NCBI RefSeq assembly: GCF_021730395.1
Contig: NC_069366.1
Span: forward strand, 85,610,501 to 85,674,500
Origin: Mercenaria mercenaria
Lineage: Eukaryota; Mollusca; Bivalvia; Venerida; Veneridae
Length of the DNA: 64,000 nt
Direction of reading: 5' to 3'
Position numbers and translations under genes: made by a program. Shown here in pieces: positions 11,669 through 23,309 of this stretch (positions within the stretch are counted from its first letter, which is position 1; each line of letters starts with the position of its first letter). The notes under the pieces are model-generated. The model was not told the DNA's origin, did no database searches, and saw nothing but the letters and a program-made list of their open reading frames with translations.

Positions 11669-12750
11669 AATGAAAGAAAATGTCCTTTCTGTATTAGACT
11701 GCCTTCATCCATCATGCAGGCTTCAGACAGGCCAAGCCTCATGACTTTTCGATATTGTACACACGGAGAATACGTCTCGTTTCAGGTGACATTTGGCCTA
11801 TATTTTCCTTTTTTACTTGGCAGAGATATAGAGAATATTAGGTTACTGTCTTTCTTAACTTAAGGGGACGCATATTGCTACATTCACAGTTCATACAGAA
11901 ATGCGGAAGGGGTGCATATTCAAGAAATCGATGGTGGGAAAATAAAAAACATATTCCTAAACTGATATAATACTGATGGACACCTGTAATATTCAGTATT
12001 TTGTGGATAAGGATGTGGTACTATGAATGTAATAGGAAAACAGAGGTCCTTGGGAAAGTACATTCAACACAAAATGTTAAGCTTTTGTATAAGGAAAAAA
12101 CAGTTTTTTTTACAATAACAGTGTTCCAAATAAGGTTGAAGGGATGAGATTTTCTTTCTAACACACCAGGTTTGCTTAAACATGTAAAAATTTAACGCCA
12201 CGTCATTTCAGCTCGGGATGGACGCCATATTTCTCATTGATAAAAATGTAAACAAAAAAAAATCAAGTGGGATTAGCATTGCAAGGGCATAACATGACAT
12301 TCTACACAATGAATACCTTAGAACAGATATCTAAGATGCTACACAGGTCAGGCGGGTTAAATGCATAATGGCGATCACTTGAAATTCATCTTGAAAAGGT
12401 GGTTAATTTTAGTTTATTTACATGGCTTTTAATTTTCCCACGACTTCTCGGCGATTCACTGCAAATGTATTACTGCGCCGGACGAAAGGTAACTCTAATA
12501 AACAACGGGAGACAACTTAGGTGTCAGCACGTGTACGATTTTTAAAAAAAACATGTCGATGATTATAATTTCTTATCAATAATGAATCCTATTCAGATAT
12601 TCGTCTTTAATATTAGAAAATTATTAATTTCTGTGGACATTTGTCAAAAAATATTACTTACATTGGACTACTCTGCGCATCAAACTGGTTTCCGCTTCAG
12701 TTGTGAGTATTGTAAACTCCTCCCCGTCCTACTGAAAGGAGGTAGTCCCT

Positions 12751-12831
12751 ACACCATGGAAGTAGACCATGGTGTCTTTGACCATGGAAGTATATCATGG
12801 TCCCTTAGACCATGGAAGTATACCATGGTCT
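12751..12831. repeat. Three 27-bp palindromic CCATGG units
   Basis: Three tandem units of the form ACCATGGAAGTA(G/T)ACCATGGT, each itself an inverted repeat, followed by a short variable spacer. They lie at the left part of the gag-bearing segment. No function can be assigned. Confidence 0.75.
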
Positions 12832-14044
12832 CTTGCTCATAAATATGAGATGTTCCTGGGTTTAACCAGTACTAGTATTGTGTCACTTCAGCCACAATAC
12901 CACCTCTACCGGTGACCATGGATCTCCGCATCCATAGTGTACCGGGATCAGCCCCTATGGCTTAAACAGACTCAGTTCTTCTATAGATAGTCAATGCTAT
13001 CATAAGAACTGTTCCTACTCTTAAGAATGGTCAGCAGCCCAACACTTACCATAAAACAGCCTTTAGTCAAACAGGCGGCTGACCCTTTCCTCACTCAGTT
13101 GCCTCTACCTGAGCTTTGCCTAACAGAGAGGGGCCTAGGTAACATTACTGCTAGTCCAAGCAGAGCTCAAGTCTCCTCTGTGACAGGGCCTTGCGGTGCC
13201 TGCCCTATCCTAGTAAAACTGTGTGAGGCTATACGTTCCTCGTCAAGGGTCTCTTGGACGAGGCTTCACCGGACTAATCTGTTTCAGAGTCCGTGTCCCA
13301 AAGAAGTTAAGCCATGACTGAGTTCAATAGCTTCCTCCTTCAGACTTTTCAGCATACCAAGATGAATGCCATCTTGACCTTAGTCACACTAACATAGAAC
13401 ACAATCAGACAGAAGAAATTGTTCCTTGTTTCACTGATTTGACTCAGCTGCTTGACTGGCACGAAACAGATCGGACCATGCCGGATCTGTCCTACCTCGT
13501 TACCAATCCAAAACAAACAGCAACTTCTTAACCTGTTTCCGCACATCACTCAGCTCCACTACTGAGAACCACCAACTACACAGTCCAGTTTCATCCCTCA
13601 GAGCTCCTTGATCCGGTACCGAGATGGAACTCTGAAGGCTAGACCCCAGACCTTTTGTAGAGTCAGAGGTACCTGTCGCACCCTTAGGCACAACACGTCT
13701 TTAGTTTGTCCTTTCCGGGTAATAGGACCTTAGACTGTGAACTTGGTCGTCCTACAGTAGGCACTGAACCTGACTGTTCAGACGTGACTGTATTACCGAT
13801 TACTGAGGCCCTAAACAGCCTCAGTCACAACCCTCCTTGTGGTCACCATGTTCATGTTTACAACAGCATGTTTAAACATATCTACCACAAAAGAGCTTAC
13901 TCCCTCGGAGTAGTCTAAATCTATACCAGCATCTGGTAGGCTACTTTTCTCAGAAGGGTCATCCCGCATCTGAGACTACTATAATATTGTAAGGATTGGC
14001 TTGCCACTCTTACCCTCAGTGTCATCTGTGGTTCCCTCGTGATA

Positions 14045-14268
14045 CCCGTAGACAGTCATGTCCATGCCAATGTTGTTCTCAGGCTCCCCGGATGCTCTGT
14101 GATGTAAACTCCAGGTAACCCCTTTACCAACGGCACTGCGTCGTCTACATCAAGAAACCCGTAGACAGTCGTACCCATGCCCTTGTTGGTCCTAGGTCCC
14201 TCAAACGCTCTATGATGGAAGCGTCGGTGTCCCCTATGACCAACGGCACTACGTTGTCTACAAGGTTA
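14045..14268. repeat. Two ~112-bp direct repeats
   Basis: CCCGTAGACAGTC begins units at about 14046 and 14159; both units also contain a form of ACCAACGGCACTRCGTYGTCTAC. They lie just downstream, on the minus strand, of the gag fossil and may be part of the same element. Confidence 0.65.
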
Positions 14269-14713
14269 AAGGACCCCAACTTTCGTTGTCTTTTTAACAA
14301 TAATTACACCTGCCACAAGGCAACTGCTCCAGTCGTGTCCCAGCATGATACTCATTGCAATGCCTCCAACCGGCATTCAAGACATTGCCTTAGCTTTATC
14401 ATGCTCACGACCTACCCCGTGCTGCAGCACAATATTCAACCGAGACAGCTCCTCCTGCCACCGTCTCACCAGTTAACCTTGAGGCGATGAAACCCCATGA
14501 ATCACCTTAAACTTGAGTGGTCATTCCGTACAATACAGTTTACCAAATAAGAACATAATTACCATAACTACCATATGCAATGACATTTTCCTTGCCGACC
14601 TGGACCTATGGTACCCATGCACTGAACTATTTATTCCATGCATTGGTGTAAAGCATAAACTCATCCATCCCCATCAGCAAGGCTAACCCAGGCGGTTGCA
14701 TCAGAGCCTCTTA

Positions 14714-16053
14714 TCAAAACTTCAAAAGCTCTAACCCACTCTCTGGTAGTTCACCAGATTCACCTCTACTGGATCTGACTGTCATGACTTCTTCAATTTT
14801 AAGCTCTAATTGCTTAAGTGCCTCCATGACAGTCCTATTATCTGGTGTCCCTTGTGTGCTACCGGCCATTTCTCCCACTGCAAAAATACGTTCCTCCTCT
14901 TCGCACCATTCCTCCTCTTCGAACGGCTTAGGTTGGTGCTTTGACATACCAAATATAGCCATGTGTGCCTGTTGGTATTTACGGACTACCTGCTTGGCCT
15001 GTTGGATACTCATAGGATCAAGCATAAACACATGATGGCCTGCATCCTTATCTAACAGGCCCTGACAGAAACGACTTATGACTTGATTAGTCACAAATGA
15101 ATCTGGCAGGCCTCTGAACGCTCTTTCTGCAAGTGTCAAAAGCCGGTCTGCAAAATCATCTAACGACTCGCCCTCTTCCTGGCAAGCCTGTTGAAATTGC
15201 AATTGAGCCGCAGCTGGCAACTCGTGCTCACCAAACCGCGCCTCAAGCTTACTATGTAAACCCTGGTAAGAGTTCACCTCACCACTATCATGTATCAGTA
15301 CATAATAGTCCATAGCTTTGCCAGTAAGACACCAGCACAAGCCCTCAAATTTCTCAGCATCAGACCATCCGCATGTCTCAGCATATCTGGAAAACTTTAA
15401 ATCAAAAGCTTCCCAGCTGCCCTTACCATCAAATGCCAAATGCTTTTGCAAAGAACTTAATTTCTTTGCCAGCTGACTATAGTCGGCTCCCACTCCCCCA
15501 TCTGATGATGGTCTACTTGCATTGGCATTACCATCATCACCAAAAGGAGTGCTATCTTCACCAAGGTTGAAATCCAGTTTCGTTTCGGTAACGATACCTT
15601 ACTCCTGCCCAATGCTAGTGTCCCAAGGAATTCAGCTGGAGTTTTTAATAATGGCCTGTGCATACCAGAAGATACAGCATGCATTCTCGGTCTAGGGGTG
15701 ATCAAGTCCCCAGGCCTAGCTAGAGTATTTCCGGTCTTAATTTGTGACCAAGCACTGGGCCCTTTTCTAGCCTCAGACTCCTTATCACTGTCCTGAAGTG
15801 GCCATAGTTTATTCTGGGTAAAATCAATTTGACCCAGCTCAGACTCTGTAAATTTCTTACGACACAGCACGGACAAGACTTCCGGGGTTATGTTCCCCGT
15901 TGCCTCACGCACCAACAAAATTGCACTGGCAATTTTTGTATTAATTCCAGGTATTATTCTCAATTGCTCAAGGGTAGCAAAATTAACTGAAACCACTTGT
16001 GCACTAATACCAGATGTAACTGACTTACCTTCTAGACTCTTTTGTTGTGACAT
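14714..16053 (-). mobile_element. LTR-retrotransposon-kin gag fossil with HhH-like N-terminal part
   Basis: Minus-strand remnant of a retrotransposon gag region. The part at 14714-15493 (about 259 residues) reads like a Ty3/Gypsy-type capsid domain: WEAFDLKFSRYAETCGWSDA, the LEARFGE segment and QLQFQQACQEEGESLDDFAD. The part at 15457-16053 begins with a helix-hairpin-helix-like stretch, NFATLEQLRIIPGINTKIAS. No pol, protease, integrase or envelope was recognised, and I could not pair long terminal repeats by eye. It is incomplete and looks broken. Age is uncertain; the gag part is still well preserved. Confidence 0.7.
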
Positions 16054-17695
16054 CTTTGATAAAAATCAAAATAACAACAACAAAATCAGAAATAAATTTA
16101 ATTATTTCAATTCCAGAATGATCCAAAAAAATTCTTTTAAGGATCCTAAAGCTTCAACAAAGGTAACTACAATGCCAACTATAGGGATTTCCGATGGTAT
16201 AAGTCCCAACAAACTGTCTGGAAATGTCGAATAATTTTTCAATTATTCAACCTATAACATTTAAATATGTGTTTTAGACCAAGAACGTAATCGACTAAAT
16301 TCAATTACGCCTCACCCGGTCCCTTTTCCAACACAAGTCACAACCGTTTTTAGACTAGCAAGTTGGCCAAGCCTAAAAATAGAAGTTCGGTAGCGATTTA
16401 TTGGTCGGCGAAATATGGGCTCAAAATGAACCGCTGCCACCAATATTGTAACTGTGGGAAACTTACAAGGTGGAATCAGTCTGTACTTTATGCTAATTGG
16501 GACTATAGCCAAATAATATTGTCTAGCAACACCAGCAACGTCTTTTCGTGCTGCCCGCGCCAAGGGAAATCACTCTTGCTGTGTTCCGGGTTCAGGCTAT
16601 CGCCCCGTAGGCTGTACCAGACCGTACGCGAGCACTACATGAGGCACTTCCGTTATACTTTTTGACAACAATAACAACAATAAAGTCACTTATAAACCGA
16701 CTGCTACTTAAATCAGTGTAAGTAAAGTTGTTGTTACAACATTATACATGTTCGTTACGTTATGAGATAAAGTTTATCTTGAACTGCATAATCCATTAAT
16801 TACGTTTAGATGATATTGCATTTACAACTTATTTGACCCCATTTTTTTACGTGAATGACAGCATTCTCGTGCAACTCGTGCAAACAGAGTTCTGAAAAGT
16901 ATGGTGGAGAATTCAAGGACAAATTATAAATGACATTAAAGTGAGGATAACTGTATATTCGTCCAGTTTTGATCATTGACATGCCTACTGTGTATTAGTA
17001 ACTTTTGTGAACAAGATTAGAATGTTACTTTTGCACATATACACATTGATTGGACCTCTCAACCAAATTTCATACCTTATTTTAGGGATTTTTAAGACAA
17101 TATATTTTCAAAAGTTTGTTGAATGTGTTTTGATATTTAAGTGCATTGTAGTTCATGAATACAAAGTTAAAAATTAATAATGACAACATTTCTAGGCCCT
17201 TATTGTAAGCCACTAGACTTCTGTAACGATAAATGTTTAATGTATTAAGGGGAATATACTCTTTTAGTTTTGGAATGAGGCATTCCTTGACCACCGTATC
17301 TTTTCTTATGCACTACTTTGTAAACAAACTAGATAATGTGTTTTAGCTTACATATGCGAAATGAAAAGCATGACAGTGACCATATTTCACATTCTTTCTT
17401 TAAATTAGAATCTGTAGGACATTGATAAATGTTTGGACAAGGTGAAGCACTATTATTTTCGCACCAAAAAGTCTTAATTGTTGACTTTGAATGTACACAA
17501 TAAGTCTTATATAATTCAACAATAACTTTCTTGTTTCAGTTTTCTCATTTTTATTTTAGTGAGCAATCCTTTGTGTACTTATAACAGTTGAAACAGTATC
17601 CATTTCATGTACCAAAACCTTGTACTTTTTTGCAGGTAAATTTTATCATACCCCACCCACTTTTTTTCTAATTTCAAAGTATGCGTCCCCTTAAG

Positions 17696-17778
17696 TTTAT
17701 CCACCGAGTTGGAGAAAGGTTTATCCACCCGAGGCTTGCCGAGGGAGATAAATCTTTCGGAGACGAGGTGGATAAACC
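17696..17778. mobile_element. 83-bp mini inverted-repeat element
   Basis: Ends TTTATCCACC (17696) and GGTGGATAAA (17767-17776) are inverted; a TAAG duplication flanks it (17692-17695, 17779-17782). It interrupts the right inverted repeat of the 6-kb segment: the left repeat at 11855-11865 reads AACTTAAGGGG without it. GC-rich stems inside can form a hairpin. Confidence 0.7.
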
Positions 17779-17820
17779 TAAGTTAAGAAAGACAGTAACC
17801 TAATATTCTATTTATCCTGC

Positions 17821-18560
17821 AGTCAATTAAATCTGTGTATAATATATATTTACTTTCAAAATGTTTTTCTCTACAAAAATAATCCAGAATTTCACTCACT
17901 TATGAATTCCTACGCCCTTCAACCGTAGTCTGCTTGATCCAGTTACACACGATTCATTACAATAAAACATTTTTTCATGCCTCATACTTTGCCTTCTGAA
18001 ATTCTGTGTATTATAAATCATCGTTGCTAACAGGGCATTCGCGTACAAAACAAGCAGAATGGTTTTGACTCGGATAAAATACAGCCGAAAACGACGCTTG
18101 AGATGAATTCAAATGCCTGCAGTCTTAAATTTACTCCATTTCCGTACAAGACGATGTGACATAATGAAATTCCTTCCACCATGAATAGTTTAGATACAAT
18201 AATTACAATAAACGACTGCTTAAATCTGGTTATTTGTGTAAATTTCTACCTAAAAATGAGTGAACGCCAGATAAACAAAGTCAAGGTCGATTCACACAGA
18301 CTTTAAAAACCGTCACCGTACCATCCGTATGGAGGTTTACAAGGACAGAGTGAACCAATTTTTTATTTTTTTACCGTGGCTGTCCTCATAAAATGATGAA
18401 ATGTTCGAGCTTCGAACTCTTGGCCCAGTTTACATTGCCTAGATCACATATACTTGAAAAAGTAGTCCGTCAGTTGCATTGACGGTATAAACCTGCATTG
18501 ACTGAATAAACTTCAAGTTTACACGGCAGGCAGATATCGGCCTGATAAATACATAGTGGT
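17821..18560. other. Unassigned insertion tail upstream of copy C
   Basis: This stretch has no match that I can see in the flanks of copies B, D or E, and no recognisable protein. Homology with the copy D and E upstream regions (ACAGTCGAG...GTGTTTGAGAAAAGT) resumes at about 18560-18605. It belongs to, or was inserted together with, the 6-kb segment. Confidence 0.4.
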
Positions 18561-19031
18561 AGGATAAAACGTACAGAGTTCCACAGTCGAGTGAAGTGTT
18601 TGAGAAAAGTACTGAATGCAAACGTTTTACTTGGAGGAAAGCACTCATTTTGCTGTTTTCCATGCTCAGTATTCAAGTAATAAGGAAATTATAGGCACAA
18701 TGTCATCTGAATCAGGATATTTTCTCCATGTATACGTCTGAAAAACTCGCGTGGGTTGGCCACCCTGAAGCCTGAAGGGTGTCCATTCAAAAACGGCAAC
18801 ATAAAATCGTGTATTTATATACATTAAACATCCAGGTAGAGCGATACGATGCGTCCTTTTAGATAAACCCAGCTGTTAAGAAGAGTTCATTATTTAGATC
18901 GTAGTCATTAAATGACTTTTATCAAGAAATTTGTTTCAATACTTTGATTCAGTGTAAAAAAACAGACATTTGTAACTGATTTTACACCACTTTCTTGTTA
19001 CACAACTATCTGTGATTTCAACTTTGCAACC

Positions 19032-22000
19032 ATGTTTAATGTTCTTATGGCGGAAAGACTGAAAATGATCACACGTCACGTGATGGAATAGCGACAGTGC
19101 ATATCACCAATGGAGAGAATCGTTTTCGATTATCGTTTGTTAATGCTTGGATGAAAATATTGGATGAAATAGAAAAGTAAGTACAAGTTAAGTTAGCTAC
19201 TACATTTAGTCTTCGGCATGTTTTATATTATACTTCTGTTTCTAAAAGATGTGGTATCTTTACCAAATTTAATGTTTGTATTACAAGATTGTTGAGCATG
19301 TACAAGTGTTTTTTTTTTCAGGATATTGCATTTTGAAAAATGCATCATCGAATATTTATTTCTGACGAAATGTATGCCAGAACTTAATGGTAAATAATTA
19401 AAATATGACTATGTACCATTTAACCAAACAGATTCTACTTGCGAGGAAAATAATTTTACACTTAATTTTTGGTTGGCGTTTGCGTAAAATTGATGTAAGA
19501 TGTACAATGGGGTAGGGGTCGATATTTCAAATATCTATATTAAGGTAGATCAGGATTGGTTTTGATATTTTTCTGACTGATATTTATAACGATAAGCTAC
19601 TACTGAAATAAAAGTTTTCAACATAGCACTATATTATCTAGGAAGTATAAAAACTCTTAGATGCATGGTGATCCCAACATTTTTTCTTTCTGTTTTGAAG
19701 CATTTATGTTTGTTATTCAAGCAGCAAAATATTTCTAAAATCTCAAAAGCAGAATTTTTGGATGATGTAGTTATGCCAACATGTAAAAATGAAAGAGATT
19801 TGTTAGTGATATTTATACTTATATTATACTGATATCACTTTGTATTCATAGTAACCTATAAGACCTGAAATCACTATAACATTAAGTGGGATATTATATT
19901 TTTATAAAGTACTCCAATGTTTTTCAGCTTAACTTAATTTCAGAAATACTTAAACAGTGGGTGAAGAACATACCTTCGCTGCATAAAATGAAAACGAGTT
20001 CGGTGACCTGTGCTTTGTCTGCCCTTATTTGTCTTCGAAACTAATGTTCTTCAAGCTTTTTGTGATATAGGGAAAAGGCAGAACTATGGGTCTCACTGAT
20101 TTTATGGTGTGTTTCAACTAGTATTTTTCTTATATTAAATATGGCCTTTTTATTTATTATTGACAATTGTCTTCAAGAAAATATAGGTTAAAGCCATGAA
20201 ATTTACCTTATCGGTTAGATTGTTTGTGCTATTGAGAGGTAATGCATGGCACTGAATGAACTCCATAATCTCAAAGAACCAGAGTTCAAGTACATAGAGA
20301 CGTTTAATGCCCGCTAGACAAACTACGGTGTCACATTTCTGTAGTAATTTGTATAAGATGACAACAAAGCTTTAAACATTAAAACCATTGAACTGATGTA
20401 ACACTATTTTGATTTAATTTTATTTATTGTTTGAACATCGTTTTCGGTTAAATTTTATTTAACATGGACATGACGTATTTTTAATGAATTTCACGTTTTT
20501 TATAACTATCTTATTAATTCTTATTTTGATATTGAAAAGTGTAGTGTTCTGAAGTTGTTTAGAGAATCCTTTTCTTTGGCCGTTGTCAATTACTATAGAA
20601 TTCTTTTTAGGAACAACGATATAAAAGGAGTAATAATAACAGGTAATGAGAAATACTTCAGTCTGGGTCTCGATGTCGCTTATTTTAACACACAGACTGC
20701 AGAGTATGTGGAGAAAACGAGAAATAGCCTAGCAAAGTTCAACAGACGACTTACTCTGTTGCCAGTGCCAACTGTTGCCGCAATTAATGGTATGTGATTC
20801 TTGTTTAACAAGGTATTTTGTGTCTATTCTTACAGTTTTAAATCACGAATTAATGTTACCAATCTGTCCACCATGTGCATTTTGATGAAATGGACATATT
20901 TGGAACTTTAAAGATTTCAATTAAACTGACAGATTGTTTAGGCTTTACACAACTATTTACATTATTATAGTATCTTCTAATATCATATTATCAAAATATA
21001 TATTAACAATTCAGGCCATTGTTTTGGCGTGGTGCATTCCTTGCATTGGCATGTGACTACAGGGTGAAACGATCAGATCGAGGCTGGCTGTGCTGGCCGG
21101 AAGGTGCACTGAACATGCGCATTCGCCCAAATAGAAGTCATTTATTACGGTGTGGTTACATTCAAAGTTTCAATAACATTTAAAATCACTCGTTTCATTC
21201 ATTCAAGCTGGTAGTTCTTACATTTATTTATTACAATGCCATTTTGATTATTGATATACTGATTATAAATTCAGTAAAACAGGATTTTTTGTTAAATGTC
21301 ATTAATTCCTATTTTTCTGTGTTTCTTATTAAAAACGGCCACCTTATATTCGTATCTTTATAGAAAATTGCGTTTTTCACGAAAGGTTTTCCTTAAATTG
21401 AAGAAAAAGTAGGAAGAGAATAGAGAGTTGAAAAGTTCCTAGAGAAATTCTAGTCAGTTTGCAGTCTGCTTCCCTCAAAATGACGTATATTTGCTCTTGT
21501 CCGCACGTTTAACCCCTACTTTTGGTTTCGATCTGCAGACAAAAATTAACATTGTTGAAAACAAAAACAGGAAAACAGTGGAAAAGTATGAAAGTTGTCT
21601 ATTTTCTTTGGAGTTCTTGAATAGTACTTTTAATAACATCTTACTTTATTACTTATTGCAACTTGATGAAGAGATGTACTAGTATTTCCGCCATTTTGCT
21701 TACTTTTAATGGCATACATCTATGACGAAGCATATTATCATATACTCTTTGTATCAGTATGTGTGAATAAACAAAATCTGAAACAAGTTTCTTTTGTGTC
21801 TTTTTTCAGCCTTAAGTTTCCAGTAGGAAAAGCAATACGGGATGCGGTAATACTGGGAAAACGGCTTACTGCACGATATTCACATGCTCTGCAGTTAATG
21901 GACATAGTTTCATCGCAGGAGAGTTTAAACGATGACGCTACAAAACTGCTTCATGACGTTCTTGGCAAAAACGGTATTGACAGACAATCATTGAAGCAGA

Positions 22001-22050
22001 TGAAGGCTGACATTTACGATTTCCCTTCCTTTTTTTTGCGTTGCTGTTAA
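19032..22050 (+). pseudogene. Peroxisomal enoyl-CoA isomerase-like copy C, degenerate
   Basis: Four exons at the array's usual positions: 19032-19176, 20611-20789, 21015-21149, 21810-22050. Compared with B and E, exon 1 carries two extra bases in ATGATCACACGTCACG, which throws the frame into an early stop at GTGATGGAATAG; exon 3 lacks one base at TTTTGGCGTGG, disrupting the oxyanion-hole GAG region; and the C-terminus diverges after DIYDFP, ending LRCC without AKL. Splice sites remain plausible (GTAAGT, GTATGT, GTGTGG). Exon 2 (NNDIKG, AYFNTQTAEYV) and exon 4 (QESLND, LLHDVLG) are closest to copy E. Functional loss is inferred from three independent changes; a transcript could still exist. 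Confidence 0.8.
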
Positions 22051-23230
22051 TGCAGATTTGCGTCGAAGTTGTTACATTATATCAAAATGGCCAGCAATAT
22101 CAATTAGCGTCTTCATTTTATTGAAACAGATGAAAAATCGGTTTCAAACTTGATTTGATGACTTGCAGCTTATCAACGTTTCTTCGGTCAAACCTACCTG
22201 TATCAACGAAATATTTGTTCGTTGTCTCTCATTGATTTTAATCCCCACGAAAGGCAAAGGGGTATGGTAGCGGTCCCTGTCTGCCCATGCAAGCGTGCTG
22301 CCGTCCGTGCGGGACATAACTCCAAAACAATCCAAGAGATGTTGTCAATAATTCACACCATGTCAGATGCCGGCGAAAGAAAATACAGTATACAATCTTA
22401 CTAACTTTTAAAATTGAAATGTTCTCCCTTTTTATAACTTACTCAACCCCCCTTTGTTCGTAGCATAACTCCAAACCTATTGAAGTGTTATCGTTAACAG
22501 TTGTCATTAAAAGAAACTGCAGTGTTTTAGAACTATGACCCTACTTTGCTTAGTTTTTTTAAAAATTATCTCCCTTCTTTGATTTCGTCATAACACTTTT
22601 GTCCGGATAATAACTTCAAAACTATTGAAGTAATTTTGTTTAAACTTCATCTCATCATAACTCTAATATGAAAGAGTTTCGTTATGACAGAGGCTATTAA
22701 GAAAAGTGTGCTGTGTACAGGAACCATAACTCTAATTTGCTTACTTTTTAATTATCTCCCTTTTTAAACTGTTGTCCAAGACATCACTTTTTAAGTCTTG
22801 AATATGTTCTACTGAAACTGCATACAAAGATGGGGTACACTATGGGTAAGAGCAGTGTACGAAAACTATACTTCTTCCTTATTTTGGAATTACCTCCCTT
22901 TATTCTACTCATAAAGCTTTATCCGGAGCATGACTTTAAAATCATTGAAGAGACTTTTTGCAAGACCTATTCACAATGACAGAGGATATCAACGTCTAAA
23001 CATAAAAATACTTCGGGGCATGACCGTGTCAAACATGACTCTTATTATTGCTAGAAGGGAGCGGGGTTTGCACCGTGCTAGTTTCCTGAAAACCATATTT
23101 AATGTTATTGATAATACATCAACACCTAATAAGCTAAAGGTATTATTAAGGGTGATTAAATTACCGTTGTACACACATGCATCTTATAGCATGCTTCAGC
23201 ATTACTCTTAACACAGAGACAGTTTAAATT
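22051..23230. repeat. Diverged tandem repeat region after copy C
   Basis: The first part (22028-22150) matches 44695-44825, downstream of copy E, and 22196-22260 matches 45330-45400, so this is the shared 3' flank of the C/E pair. From about 22300 to 22950 follow three or four diverged units of about 170-190 bp, each with ATAACTCCAAAACTATTGAAG-like and TTATCTCCCTTTTT-like segments, typical of a dispersed bivalve repeat. No coding capacity is seen. Confidence 0.6.
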
Positions 23231-23236
23231 ATAAAA

Positions 23237-23239
<3 letters not shown>

Positions 23240-23306
<67 letters not shown>
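23240..23306. repeat. (AT)n microsatellite
   Basis: About 33 perfect AT units; self-complementary, so cruciform-prone and unreliable in length. Confidence 0.95.
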
Positions 23307-23308
<2 letters not shown>

Positions 23309-23309
23309 C

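Larger units (their letters stand above)
11820..17820. repeat. 6-kb segment bounded by inverted repeats
   Basis: The left repeat at 11820-11874 includes AATATTAGGTTACTGTC and TTAAGGGGACGCATA; the same sequence is inverted at 17680-17820, where an 83-bp hairpin element interrupts it. The flank before 11820 matches that upstream of copy E (38975-39120), and the matching sequence resumes near 18560, so the segment is an insertion in copy C's upstream region. No transposase is seen. It encloses an LTR-kin gag fossil. Whether the inverted repeats are the ends of one element or two fragments in opposite orientation cannot be decided by eye. Confidence 0.5.

Noticed and set aside
14714-15493. A domesticated Arc-like capsid gene
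   Set aside because: It lies among repeats within an inserted segment absent from the paralogous flank, with no sign of host-gene structure; a retroelement fossil is more likely.
22240-22960. Possible CRISPR-like or satellite array
   Set aside because: Units are long (about 170-190 bp), diverged and without regular spacers; it is a eukaryotic dispersed repeat.
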